Notes: generated by a model from the sequence alone, not told the origin. A DNA stretch of 6,701 nucleotides from Xanthobacteraceae bacterium (GCA_030043175.1 JASHYD010000841.1:1-6701), one strand, 5' to 3'; counted from the first letter of the stretch, positions 1-6,409 are shown. Made by a program: numbers and translations.

Positions 1-879
1 ACTATGGTCGAGGCGCTCAAGCTCGCCTACGCGGACCGCGATACGTACTACGGCGATCCGGCCTTCGTGCGGGTTCCGGCCGAAGGGCTGCTGTCGAAGG
101 ACTATGCGAAGGAGCGCGCCAAGCTGATCGACCCCGATCATGCATCGCGCGCTTTCGTCGCCGGTAATCCGCTTCCGTTCGACGGCGAGGTGAAGCAATG
201 GCCCTACTGGGTGGCAAACATTACCGAACTCGGTAAACCCACGGGGCCGCTGCCTGATCCGGAGCCGGTTTCGGGTGCGGCAAAGGACACCACCCACATC
301 GCCATTATCGACCGCGACGGCAACATCTTCGACTCAACGCCGAGCGGCGGCTGGATCGGCGGCGCCGTCATTCTTGGCAACACCGGGATCGGCATGAGCG
401 TGCGCGGGGAGCAGTTTTGGCTGGACAAGAGCCGGGCCGCCCAGCTGCGCCCGCGGGCGCGGCCGCGCTATACGCTGACGCCAAGTATCGTGCTGCGCGA
501 CGGTCAGCCTTTCATGGCGATCGGTTCGCCGGGCGGCGACAACCAGGAACAGACCATCCTGCAGGCGTTTCTCGACGTCGTGGAATTCTGGCCTGACTGG
601 TACCCCAATCTCCACGAGGCGTTCGAATGGCCACGCGTCCAGACGCTGCATTTCTACGGTTCGTTCTGGCCGCACAATACGGGTTTCAACCGGCTCAACC
701 TTGAGGCCAATATTCCGGATACGGTCTACAACGATCTCAAGGCGCGCGGACATGATGTAGCGCGTATCCGCGCCTTCGGCATGAACGGCTGTGCCACTGC
801 CGTGCTGATCGATCCTTTGACCGGCAACCGCATTGCCGGCGCGGACCGCCGGCGGGACTGCTATGCCATCGCGTATTAG
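1..879 (+). CDS. Gamma-glutamyltransferase-family Ntn hydrolase, C-terminal part (5' end outside window)
   Basis: The frame is open from the window edge, and the ATG at 4 lies inside a conserved GGT segment (MVEALKLAYADRD), so it is not the real start; several hundred N-terminal residues are missing. GGT enzymes are made as one chain that cuts itself before a Thr, which then becomes the nucleophile that attacks gamma-glutamyl amides such as glutathione. Counting from the ATG, the nucleophile is Thr96 in DTTH (codon 289-291), followed by the family DxDGN stretch and by GSPGG at 174-178, the oxyanion-hole glycines. Several positions that hold the glutamyl group in E. coli GGT differ here: Asn411 is Gly116, Gln430 is Arg134, Asp433 is Gln137, and the Ser462-Ser463 pair is Tyr-Thr. 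Processing and hydrolase chemistry therefore look intact, but the substrate may not be a gamma-glutamyl compound. The signal peptide cannot be judged. The gene ends convergently with dnaB. Family assignment is firm; activity is not. Confidence 0.88.
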   Translation, partial: TMVEALKLAYADRDTYYGDPAFVRVPAEGLLSKDYAKERAKLIDPDHASRAFVAGNPLPFDGEVKQWPYWVANITELGKPTGPLPDPEPVSGAAKDTTHIAIIDRDGNIFDSTPSGGWIGGAVILGNTGIGMSVRGEQFWLDKSRAAQLRPRARPRYTLTPSIVLRDGQPFMAIGSPGGDNQEQTILQAFLDVVEFWPDWYPNLHEAFEWPRVQTLHFYGSFWPHNTGFNRLNLEANIPDTVYNDLKARGHDVARIRAFGMNGCATAVLIDPLTGNRIAGADRRRDCYAIAY

Positions 880-1046
880 CCTTAGGTCGAATTGCCGAAG
901 ACTTCCCGGCGTGAACCGGCCGTCCCGCAGGGGCGGCGCCTGTTGGGCGACAGCCGACGATGGGATTACCCAATAGGCGTCCGACACCAGCGTGATCTGA
1001 CGGCCGCGCGAGGCAATCGAACTTGTCGTTTTGGTGGTCCTCGCCG

Positions 1047-2570
1047 TTACGACGTCCGCGCCGGGATATGATCCTGTTCCGCCAGATCGGAGAACCGCGT
1101 CACGTCGGCCTTAAACTGCAGCGCCACCGTCCCGGTCGGACCGTGGCGTTGCTTGCCGATGATCAGCTCGGCGCGCCCGTGCACCGCTTCCATTTCGGTC
1201 TGCCACTTGAAGTAGTCCTCGGTGCCGGGGCGCGGCTCCTTGTTCTTCAGGTAATATTCTTCGCGAAACACGAACAGCACCACGTCGGCATCCTGCTCGA
1301 TCGAGCCGGACTCGCGCAGGTCGGAGAGTTGCGGGCGCTTGTCGTCGCGATTTTCGACGGCGCGCGAGAGCTGCGACAGCGCCAGGATCGGGATGTTCAA
1401 TTCCTTCGCGAGGGCCTTGAGGCTCGTCGTGATCTCGGTCACCTCGTGCACCCGGCCTTCAAGGGCGCGTCGGGTCGAGCCCTGCACGAGCTGGATATAG
1501 TCGATCACCAGAAGGTCGAGGCCGCGCTGACGTTTCAGGCGTCGCGCCCGCGCCGCCAATTGGCCGACTGAGAGGCCGCCGGTCTCGTCGATATAGAAGG
1601 GAATCCGCTCCATCTCGCGCGCAGCCTCGGCGATGCGGTCGAAATCGGCTGGCGCAATCTCGCCGCGCCGGATGCGGTAGGAAGGGATTTCCGTTTGTTC
1701 GGAGATCATGCGGGTCGCGAGCTGCTCGGCGGACATTTCGAGCGAGAAGAAGCCGACAATGCCGCCATTGTTAGACTCGATCTGCCCATCAGCCCGCACG
1801 CCGCCCTCCCAGACTCGCGCCACATTGTAGCCGATGTTGGTGGCGAGCGACGACTTGCCCATGCCAGGGCGTCCGGCGAGGATGATCAGGTCGGATTTCT
1901 GCAACCCGCCCATCATGCGATCGAGATCGTTCAATCCGGTCGCAAGGCCCGACAGCCTTCCGTCGCGCTGATAAGCGTGCGCCGCCATCTCGACGGCGGT
2001 GGTGAGCGCCTGGGAGAAGCGCTGGAAGCCGCCGTCATAGCGTCCGGTCTCGGCCAGTTCGTAAAGATTGCGCTCGGCCTGCTCGATCAGATTCTGCGGC
2101 CGTTCGTGGGCGGGGGAGTCGTAGGCGTCGTTGACCATCTCCTCGCCGATCACGATCAGTGAGCGGCGCACGGCAAGGTCGTAAATGGCACGGCCGTAGT
2201 CCGACGCGTTGATGACGGTCGTGGCTTCTGCGGCGAGGCGGGCAAGATATTGGCTCGCCGTCAGGCCGGCAATGTCGAGGTCTGGCGGCAAGAATGTCTT
2301 GCACGTAATCGGCGTTGCGGTCTTACCGACACGCACAAGGCTTGCGGCGATCTCGTAGAGCTTCTGGTGAATGGGTTCGAAAAAATGCCGCGGCTCGAGA
2401 AAGTCGGAGACCCGGTAGAAAGCCTCGTTGTTCACCAGAATGGCGCCGAGCAGCGCCTGCTCCAGTTCGACGTTATGGGGAGCAGCGCGGTAAGGCGGCT
2501 TGCGCCCCGCCTGGACCTCAGGGGGCGGCGGGTCTGCCGCCTGCTTGCGTGCTGTCAATTCGAGCGCCAT
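1047..2570 (-). CDS. dnaB: Replicative DNA helicase DnaB
   Basis: This is the hexameric 5'-3' helicase that opens DNA at the replication fork and carries primase. The predicted protein has 507 residues. The N-terminal DnaB domain begins near residue 27 (APHNVELEQALLGAIL) and runs to about 160. The RecA-type motor follows, with Walker A GRPGMGKS at 233-240, the FFSLEM segment with the likely catalytic Glu at 275-279, Walker B LLVIDY at 353-358, the conserved SDLRESGSIEQDAD stretch near 416-429, and the GKQRHGPTG arginine-finger region near 472-480. A loop of about 20 residues between Walker A and SLEM (rich in G, D and N) is, to my knowledge, typical of alphaproteobacterial DnaB. The ATG at 2570 (MALELT) was chosen over a TTG at 2618, which would add 16 residues, because family members begin shortly before the APHN segment. 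Neither start has a clear Shine-Dalgarno. No frameshift or missing motif was seen. Confidence 0.97.
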   Translation of the reverse strand: MALELTARKQAADPPPPEVQAGRKPPYRAAPHNVELEQALLGAILVNNEAFYRVSDFLEPRHFFEPIHQKLYEIAASLVRVGKTATPITCKTFLPPDLDIAGLTASQYLARLAAEATTVINASDYGRAIYDLAVRRSLIVIGEEMVNDAYDSPAHERPQNLIEQAERNLYELAETGRYDGGFQRFSQALTTAVEMAAHAYQRDGRLSGLATGLNDLDRMMGGLQKSDLIILAGRPGMGKSSLATNIGYNVARVWEGGVRADGQIESNNGGIVGFFSLEMSAEQLATRMISEQTEIPSYRIRRGEIAPADFDRIAEAAREMERIPFYIDETGGLSVGQLAARARRLKRQRGLDLLVIDYIQLVQGSTRRALEGRVHEVTEITTSLKALAKELNIPILALSQLSRAVENRDDKRPQLSDLRESGSIEQDADVVLFVFREEYYLKNKEPRPGTEDYFKWQTEMEAVHGRAELIIGKQRHGPTGTVALQFKADVTRFSDLAEQDHIPARTS

Positions 2571-2721
2571 GGCGTGCGTATCTAGATGTGAATGCCTCGG
2601 GCCATCGCGGCGCAACAAGATCGAAGCGAATCAGCGCCGCGTCCCACCACCATCGCCGATGCGCGACGGTATGTTCAATAAGGCCTGGATGCTTCCTAAT
2701 GGCAATCAGCGAGGTGCCTCT

Positions 2722-2742
2722 GGAACCGGTTGTTCCTTTTTT
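2722..2742 (+). terminator. Short hairpin followed by six T (terminator-like)
   Basis: On the plus strand GGAAC (2722-2726), a 5-nt loop and GTTCC (2732-2736) form a 5-bp stem directly followed by TTTTTT (2737-2742). The shape is that of a weak intrinsic terminator for plus-strand transcription, yet no plus-strand gene lies just upstream. It could end an unannotated small or antisense transcript. It could equally be a protein-binding inverted repeat (GGAAC-N5-GTTCC) in the dnaB promoter region. Confidence 0.3.
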
Positions 2743-2980
2743 CCACTTTATTACCAAGCCGAAAATTTTTATTGCCGGTCCGACGAAGGCGGGACTTGAC
2801 GACGGCACAGGGCGCGGCGCGCGGTCTATCAACAGAATCACCTTCCCCCGCCAGTCACCCGACGATCCGGGGATCGCGTGCATAAACGGCTTTCTTAAGC
2901 CTCGCGCGCGGATGGCTGACGCGAATAAATAGCTCTGAACTTAAGTCGCCCGAACACAGCAAGCGGATTGAGCGCCAGCC

Positions 2981-3012
2981 AAACGCGCAAGTGGTCAAAC
3001 GCGCAAGTGGTC
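2981..3012. repeat. Perfect tandem duplication of a 16-bp unit
   Basis: The unit AAACGCGCAAGTGGTC occurs at 2981-2996 and again, without a mismatch, at 2997-3012. It lies in non-coding DNA about 90 bp downstream of the fatty-acid methyltransferase stop. The 16-bp period is not a multiple of three, which fits a non-coding location. It may be a recent slippage product or a doubled binding site; a third copy was not seen in the window. Confidence 0.95.
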
Positions 3013-3028
3013 TTGCCGCATTGATCGG

Positions 3029-3046
3029 CTGATCCTGAACGATCAG
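3029..3046 (-). terminator. Inverted repeat downstream of the fatty-acid methyltransferase, possible weak terminator
   Basis: CTGATC (3029-3034) and GATCAG (3041-3046) form a 6-bp stem with a 6-nt loop, about 57 nt past the stop codon on the minus strand. There is no T tract after it, so it would be at best a weak or Rho-assisted stop, or an RNA-stabilising 3' hairpin. Confidence 0.2.
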
Positions 3047-3102
3047 GGGGCCGGCCAAAGCGCCCAGGCGGTCGCTCAATCCGAGCGTGCGGCTTTAAGC
3101 GC

Positions 3103-4347
3103 TCACTCGCCGGCGAGCCGCAGCGGCGTGCGCCGCTCGGCTTCCTGTTTGCGCAAGCGCTGCTCGCTGCGCTGTATATAGTCGCGAGTGATCGGCACGA
3201 TGCCCTGACGCTTTGTCAGTTGGATCTGGAGCACCATCATATTCTGGCGTCGGAATGCGGCCTCCGAGCAGGCGAGATAGAATTCCCACATTCGCACAAA
3301 CCGGGCGTCGTAGAGGCGCACGACCTCGTCGCGATGGGCAAGGAAGCGGTCGCGCCACGCCTTGAGGGTCTCGGCGTAGTGCAGGCGGAGGATCTCGATG
3401 TCGGTGACCAGAAGACCGGCGCGTTCGATGGCCGGCGTCACCTCGGACAATGCCGGAATGTAGCCGCCAGGGAAAATGTATTTACTGATCCACGCGTTGG
3501 TGTAGCCGGGGCCGCTCGAGCGGCCGATCGAATGCAGCACCATGATGCCGTCATCGGCGAGCATGCTCGCGCATTTCGCGAAGAACGCATTATAGAAGGC
3601 CGCCCCCACATGCTCGAACATGCCGACCGACACGATGCGGTCGAAGGTGCCGGTGACGTCGCGATAGTCGAGCGCATGGAAGGTGGCCGAGCCTTCGAGC
3701 TTGCGTTCCTTGGTGCGCTGGCGCGCGACGGCGAGCTGCTCCTGGGACAGCGTGATTCCGGTGACCTGGGCGCCGCACATCTCCGCCGCATAGAGCGCAA
3801 GCCCGCCCCAGCCACAGCCGATGTCAAGCAGCCGACATCGGTCTTGGAGGATGAGCTTCGCCACGAGGTGGCGCTTCTTGGCGAGCTGGGCGTCGTCGAG
3901 GCTCTCCTGCGGAGTTTCGAAATAGGCGCAGCTGTATTGGCGATCGGAATCAAGAAACAGTGAATAAAGCCGGCCGTCGAGGTCGTAATGGTGGGCAACG
4001 TTACGGCGCGATCGGCTGCGCCAATTGAGCTTGCCGACGCGTCGCCACACGAAACGACAGAGCGCAATTGGTGCGCCCCACCATGGCCAGGTAAACCTGT
4101 TCGCCACGAGATCGACGAACTCGGCGATCGACCCGCGATCGACCACGAAGGTGCCGTCCATGTAGGCTTCGCCAAATCTCAAATCGGGGTCGAGCAACAC
4201 CGACCATTGGGCGCGTGCGGAGACGAAGCGCACTGCAATCGGCGGGCCGGCGCCATCGCCGAACGAAAATATTGCCCCTCTGGCCGTGGTCACCTGCAGA
4301 TTGCCGCAAGTGACATGCGCCAGTGCGAAACGCAAAAGCCAGTCCAT
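3103..4347 (-). CDS. cfa: Cyclopropane-fatty-acyl-phospholipid synthase family SAM methyltransferase
   Basis: Enzymes of this family use S-adenosylmethionine to add a methylene bridge across the double bond of unsaturated acyl chains in membrane phospholipids, usually in late growth or stress, at the inner face of the cytoplasmic membrane. The protein has 414 residues; E. coli Cfa has 382. An N-terminal lipid-binding-type region (about 1-120) precedes the Rossmann methyltransferase fold with SAM motif DIGCGWGG at 175-182. The active-site positions known from E. coli Cfa are all present: Cys140 in QYSCAYFE, Glu245 in MFEHVG, His272 and Ile274 in LHSIG, and Tyr324 in HYAETL. The segment IFPGGYIPALSE is also typical. 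The ATG at 4347 has GGAG 8 nt upstream (4356-4359) and starts at the usual family N-terminus; an ATG or variant start 41 codons upstream adds a sequence unlike the family. A related enzyme acting on another methyl position of the acyl chain cannot be excluded. Confidence 0.9.
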   Translation of the reverse strand: MDWLLRFALAHVTCGNLQVTTARGAIFSFGDGAGPPIAVRFVSARAQWSVLLDPDLRFGEAYMDGTFVVDRGSIAEFVDLVANRFTWPWWGAPIALCRFVWRRVGKLNWRSRSRRNVAHHYDLDGRLYSLFLDSDRQYSCAYFETPQESLDDAQLAKKRHLVAKLILQDRCRLLDIGCGWGGLALYAAEMCGAQVTGITLSQEQLAVARQRTKERKLEGSATFHALDYRDVTGTFDRIVSVGMFEHVGAAFYNAFFAKCASMLADDGIMVLHSIGRSSGPGYTNAWISKYIFPGGYIPALSEVTPAIERAGLLVTDIEILRLHYAETLKAWRDRFLAHRDEVVRLYDARFVRMWEFYLACSEAAFRRQNMMVLQIQLTKRQGIVPITRDYIQRSEQRLRKQEAERRTPLRLAGE

Positions 4348-4573
4348 CTGTAGCACTCCGGCCGGGCCGGTCGGATACGCAGGCCATTGCGGTATGCCGG
4401 CCAGGGCCCTCAAAGCGGCCCCTCTCCCGCAACAGCGGGTAACGGACCCCGGATAAGAAAAAGCTAACAACGATCAGCCGGTTCCGCAATCGGCATATCG
4501 CGGCGCATTTTCTAAGGACGGGTGCGGCAGGAAGGCTCAAGTTTGCTCAAGCGGGGGCGTCTCGCCCGTCCCC

Positions 4574-4610
4574 GCGGTCCGCCGCAAGCGGTCCGCCGCA
4601 AGCGGTCCGC
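4574..4610. repeat. 14-bp GC-rich tandem repeat, about 2.6 copies
   Basis: The unit GCGGTCCGCCGCAA is at 4574-4587 and 4588-4601, followed by a partial third copy GCGGTCCGC at 4602-4610. Each copy starts with GCGGTCCGC, which is nearly its own reverse complement, so every unit can form a small dyad. It lies in the divergent promoter region, about 170 bp upstream of the haem-motif gene and 227 bp upstream of the methyltransferase. Confidence 0.9.
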
Positions 4611-4761
4611 GGCCGGCGCTAGTCTCGTGGGCAGGCCGGCCGGTCGCAGACGCCGCGGACGAACAGAAATTCGGGCCAAATCATGGGCAAAATGCTCACA
4701 CCAGACGGAAAGAATAATCTCGCGTCGGCGCCGAAATGGGTTAAATAAGGGCGGCTTCGAC

Positions 4762-4769
4762 AGGAGGGG
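4762..4769 (+). promoter_or_regulatory. Ribosome-binding site that fixes the GTG start of the haem-motif gene
   Basis: AGGAGGGG is a strong Shine-Dalgarno match. It sits 10 nt before the GTG at 4780, slightly longer than the optimum spacing. No ATG is available in frame nearby, and the translation from this GTG opens directly with a signal peptide, which supports the start. Confidence 0.75.
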
Positions 4770-4779
4770 TGGTGGGCCG

Positions 4780-5544
4780 GTGAAAGCGTTCTCGATTTTC
4801 GTTCTTGGATTGGCGATTTCCTGCGCAAGCGCGGCGGCGCAGGACCTCACTGCCGGCAAGACGCCGGCGCAGTTGTTCCGCTCCGATTGCGCCGAGTGCC
4901 ATCGCTCGCCGGGCAGCGTTGCCGGGGCCCGCGATGTGCACGGGCTCGCCGCCTTTCTGCGCGAGCATTATACCAGCAAATCGGAGACGGCGGACGCCCT
5001 TGCCGCGTACGTGTCCTCCTTTGCGGGCACCGGGGCGGCTCTGCGCAACCACGGTACCGGCGTCGCGGCGCCGGCAAGCGGCGAACCTCCCGCGGCGCGA
5101 CGGCGAAATCGAGGCCAGGGCGATGCGACTGCGGCGGCTGCGGGTGCGAACGCAAGCCCCCTCGAAGATACACCTCCACGTCGCCGCGCCAGCAGCGTTT
5201 CGGGCGATGTTGAAACGAAAAGGGCACACAACGACAGGGATGTCCCGCGGCCGCCGGGCGTTATCGCGGCGACGCCCGCGTCCGCTAAATCGAATGCGCG
5301 AACGCGCAAAGGCGAGCCTCGCGAGGCCCGCGCGCCGGTCTCGCGGTTGCGTTCGGAAAGTGCGAACGGGGAAGCGGGCAAAACCGCGGGGCCGAAGGCT
5401 CGCAAACGCCGCGATGGCGTAGGCGATGTCGTTGCTCCTGCTGCTGAGGTGCCGGCGCAGACCAAGGCAAACGACGTGCTGACGGCGCCCGACCCGGTGC
5501 CACAGGGTAATGTTTCACCGCCTGCCGCGTCGCCGCTGCCTTAG
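4780..5544 (+). CDS. Exported single-haem-motif (CXXCH) protein with long basic disordered tail
   Basis: From the GTG start the protein has 254 residues. Residues 1-20 form a signal peptide (Lys2, hydrophobic core, then ASAAA with likely cleavage before Gln21), so it is predicted to be periplasmic. The next 60 residues resemble a very small cytochrome c: CAECH at 37-41, which would carry one covalently bound haem, then two short helical segments containing His54 and His63 and ending near AAYVSSF. Apart from the initiator there is no methionine in the protein, so the usual Met axial ligand is absent; His54, His63 or no sixth ligand are the options. Residues from about 84 to the end are low-complexity, rich in Ala, Pro, Arg, Gly and Ser with several RRR/KRR clusters, and look disordered. 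Electron transfer or haem sensing is possible, but no function is assigned. It is transcribed away from the methyltransferase and toward rplI. Confidence 0.75.
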   Translation: MKAFSIFVLGLAISCASAAAQDLTAGKTPAQLFRSDCAECHRSPGSVAGARDVHGLAAFLREHYTSKSETADALAAYVSSFAGTGAALRNHGTGVAAPASGEPPAARRRNRGQGDATAAAAGANASPLEDTPPRRRASSVSGDVETKRAHNDRDVPRPPGVIAATPASAKSNARTRKGEPREARAPVSRLRSESANGEAGKTAGPKARKRRDGVGDVVAPAAEVPAQTKANDVLTAPDPVPQGNVSPPAASPLP

Positions 5545-5564
5545 CTGCGCCACGCGTGGAGCAG
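5545..5564. repeat. 20-bp near-palindrome right after the haem-motif gene stop
   Basis: The 10-bp arm CTGCGCCACG (5545-5554) is mirrored by CGTGGAGCAG (5555-5564) with a single mismatch; the core CCACGCGTGG (5550-5559) is perfect. It begins at the first base after the TAG stop. It could act as a 3' hairpin or terminator element without a T tract, or as a dimeric protein site. Confidence 0.5.
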
Positions 5565-5670
5565 TAGCTCGGCGCGCGCGCACGCAGTCCCGCAGGTTGA
5601 AGGAATTTTTGTCGACCGCCGTGTCTGTGCCGACCACCTGATAAGTCTTGCCCTCAGGGGTCGGGGTCCG

Positions 5671-5687
5671 GGCTCGCCGGACGAGCC
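5671..5687. terminator. GC-rich hairpin between the convergent genes, possible bidirectional terminator
   Basis: GGCTCG (5671-5676) pairs with CGAGCC (5682-5687) across a 5-nt loop. An alternative overlapping stem pairs TCCGG (5667-5671) with CCGGA (5677-5681), so two structures compete. It lies 29 bp past the rplI stop on the minus strand and 127 bp past the haem-motif stop on the plus strand. Neither side has a T tract, so termination function is a guess from position and stem strength. Confidence 0.3.
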
Positions 5688-5715
5688 AACGGACGCTGAT
5701 TTCCTCAAATGCGCT

Positions 5716-6342
5716 CTACTTGCCGCCCTTCGTTTTGGGCTTCTCCTCTGCGTCTCCGGTTCGCTCTGCCTCCTCGTTGATGTTCTCCGGGTGCTCGAAG
5801 AGGTCCTCGGCGGCGGCAGCTTCGCCGGTTGCCATCACCAACCGTTCCTCCCGCGGCGCAATCACGTCTTCGCCGCGGGCGATACGCGCGGCCTCGTCGG
5901 CGCTGCGGGCGACATTGATGGTGATCGACACCTCGACTTCGGGGTGCAAGGCCAGCGGGACACGGTGGAGGCCGATGCTCTTGATCGGCGTGTGGAGGGC
6001 GATCTGGCCGCGCGATATCGTAAATCCACCGGCGGTCAGGATAGCCACGATATCGCGCGGCGATACTGAGCCGTAGAGCTGTCCGGTCTCCGACGCCTGG
6101 CGGATGACGATGAAGCTATGGCCGTGCAGTTTCGCGCCGACCTTCTCGCCCTCGCTCTTGAGTTCGAGATTGCGCGCCTCCAATTGGGTCTTCATTGATT
6201 CGAATTTGGCGCGATTATCCTTGGTGGCGCGCAGTGCTTTGCCTTGCGGCAGCAGGAAATTGCGGGCGAAGCCGTCCTTCACCCGCACGAGCTCTCCCAT
6301 CTGGCCGAGCTTGGCGATGCGTTCCAGCAGAATGACTTCCAT
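5716..6342 (-). CDS. rplI: 50S ribosomal protein L9
   Basis: L9 binds 23S rRNA at the base of the L1 stalk of the large subunit and helps keep the reading frame. The protein has 208 residues. It starts [16 protein letters not shown], and residues 13-40 fit the L9 signature (G-x2-G-x4-V-x2-G-F-x2-N-F-L-x3-G-x-A-x3-T). The N-terminal rRNA-binding domain (about 1-45) is followed by the long connecting helix and the C-terminal domain to about 148. A charged Glu/Ala-rich tail of about 60 residues then ends in KPKTKGGK; E. coli L9 stops at 149, while tails of this kind occur in rhizobial relatives. The ATG is preceded by AAGGAGAG (6348-6355) with 5 nt spacing, an excellent ribosome-binding site. 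It lies 67 bp after the DUF2232-like gene on the same strand, so co-transcription is likely. An open frame continues past its TAG stop (see 5515-5715). Confidence 0.97.
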   Translation of the reverse strand: MEVILLERIAKLGQMGELVRVKDGFARNFLLPQGKALRATKDNRAKFESMKTQLEARNLELKSEGEKVGAKLHGHSFIVIRQASETGQLYGSVSPRDIVAILTAGGFTISRGQIALHTPIKSIGLHRVPLALHPEVEVSITINVARSADEAARIARGEDVIAPREERLVMATGEAAAAEDLFEHPENINEEAERTGDAEEKPKTKGGK

Positions 6343-6409
6343 TTTTTCTCTCCTTCAAGTGTCGATTCGATGTGGCCGATCGATGCAATCGGTTTATGGC
6401 CTCTCGCCT

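Larger units (their letters stand above)
2571..3102. other. 532-bp stretch without a convincing gene, upstream of dnaB
   Basis: It lies between the stop of the fatty-acid methyltransferase and the start of dnaB, both on the minus strand. The short open frames here lack a recognisable domain, a ribosome-binding site or a sensible start, and several run into dnaB out of frame, so I call none of them. The stretch contains an AT-rich patch (about 2730-2775), a hairpin with a T tract at 2722-2742, a perfect 16-bp tandem duplication at 2981-3012, and small inverted repeats at 2888-2901 and 3029-3046. Its length and AT-rich patch suggest it holds the dnaB promoter and a 5' leader, but I could not place a convincing -35/-10 pair. 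Confidence 0.6.
4348..4779. other. 432-bp divergent intergenic region
   Basis: It separates the fatty-acid methyltransferase (leftward) from the haem-motif protein (rightward), so it should hold both promoters. The open frame that runs through its right half into the haem-motif gene encodes only an Arg/Gly/Pro-rich sequence and lies upstream of the ribosome-binding site, so I treat it as non-coding. Visible structures are a small hairpin at 4426-4439 (CCCGC, AACA loop, GCGGG) in the methyltransferase leader, two copies of GCTCAAG exactly 10 bp apart (4535-4541 and 4545-4551), the 14-bp tandem repeat at 4574-4610, and an AG-rich ribosome-binding site at 4762-4769. No promoter hexamers could be assigned with confidence. 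Confidence 0.65.
5515..5715 (-). other. Protein-like open frame continuing in frame after the rplI stop
   Basis: Directly after the rplI TAG the same frame stays open for 66 codons to a TGA at 5515-5517. The first 50 or so codons look coding: they read SAFEEISVRWLV, then a Pro/Thr-rich turn, then GKTYQVVGTDTAVDKNSFNL and RDC, with a mixed amino-acid use and mostly G/C third bases. The final part is Arg/Ala-rich and overlaps the last 30 bases of the opposite-strand haem-motif gene. There is no ATG, and no start codon with a ribosome-binding site was found. I do not recognise the sequence. It may be the remnant of a decayed gene, a natural extension lost through a stop codon, or chance. Confidence 0.3.

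Noticed and set aside
334..987. A 217-codon minus-strand open frame opposite the GGT gene, starting with a GTG in the gap before dnaB
   Set aside because: It lies almost wholly antisense to a well-conserved enzyme, has no clear ribosome-binding site and shows no recognisable domain; long antisense frames are common in GC-rich DNA.
2677..2705. Possible dnaB promoter: TTGCCA at 2705-2700 and CTTATT at 2682-2677 on the minus strand, 17 bp apart
   Set aside because: The -35 matches 5 of 6 consensus bases but the -10 only 3 of 6; such pairs are expected by chance.
2722..2736. A LexA-like operator (GAAC and GTTC halves) upstream of dnaB
   Set aside because: The alphaproteobacterial LexA box is a direct repeat with 7-bp spacing; here the halves are inverted with a 5-bp spacer.
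2518..2883. A 121-codon minus-strand frame upstream of and overlapping the dnaB start
   Set aside because: It overlaps dnaB in another frame, has no family features and an irregular composition.
3106..3117. Perfect 12-bp palindrome CTCGCCGGCGAG at the 3' end of the fatty-acid methyltransferase
   Set aside because: It lies inside the last codons and, in DNA this rich in GC, such short palindromes are frequent.
3220..3963. A 247-codon plus-strand frame opposite the fatty-acid methyltransferase
   Set aside because: It mirrors the conserved methyltransferase codons and has no independent start signal or domain.
4522..4779. An 86-codon upstream extension of the haem-motif protein
   Set aside because: It would bury the signal peptide, encodes an Arg/Gly-rich sequence across the tandem repeat, and the strong ribosome-binding site lies inside it.
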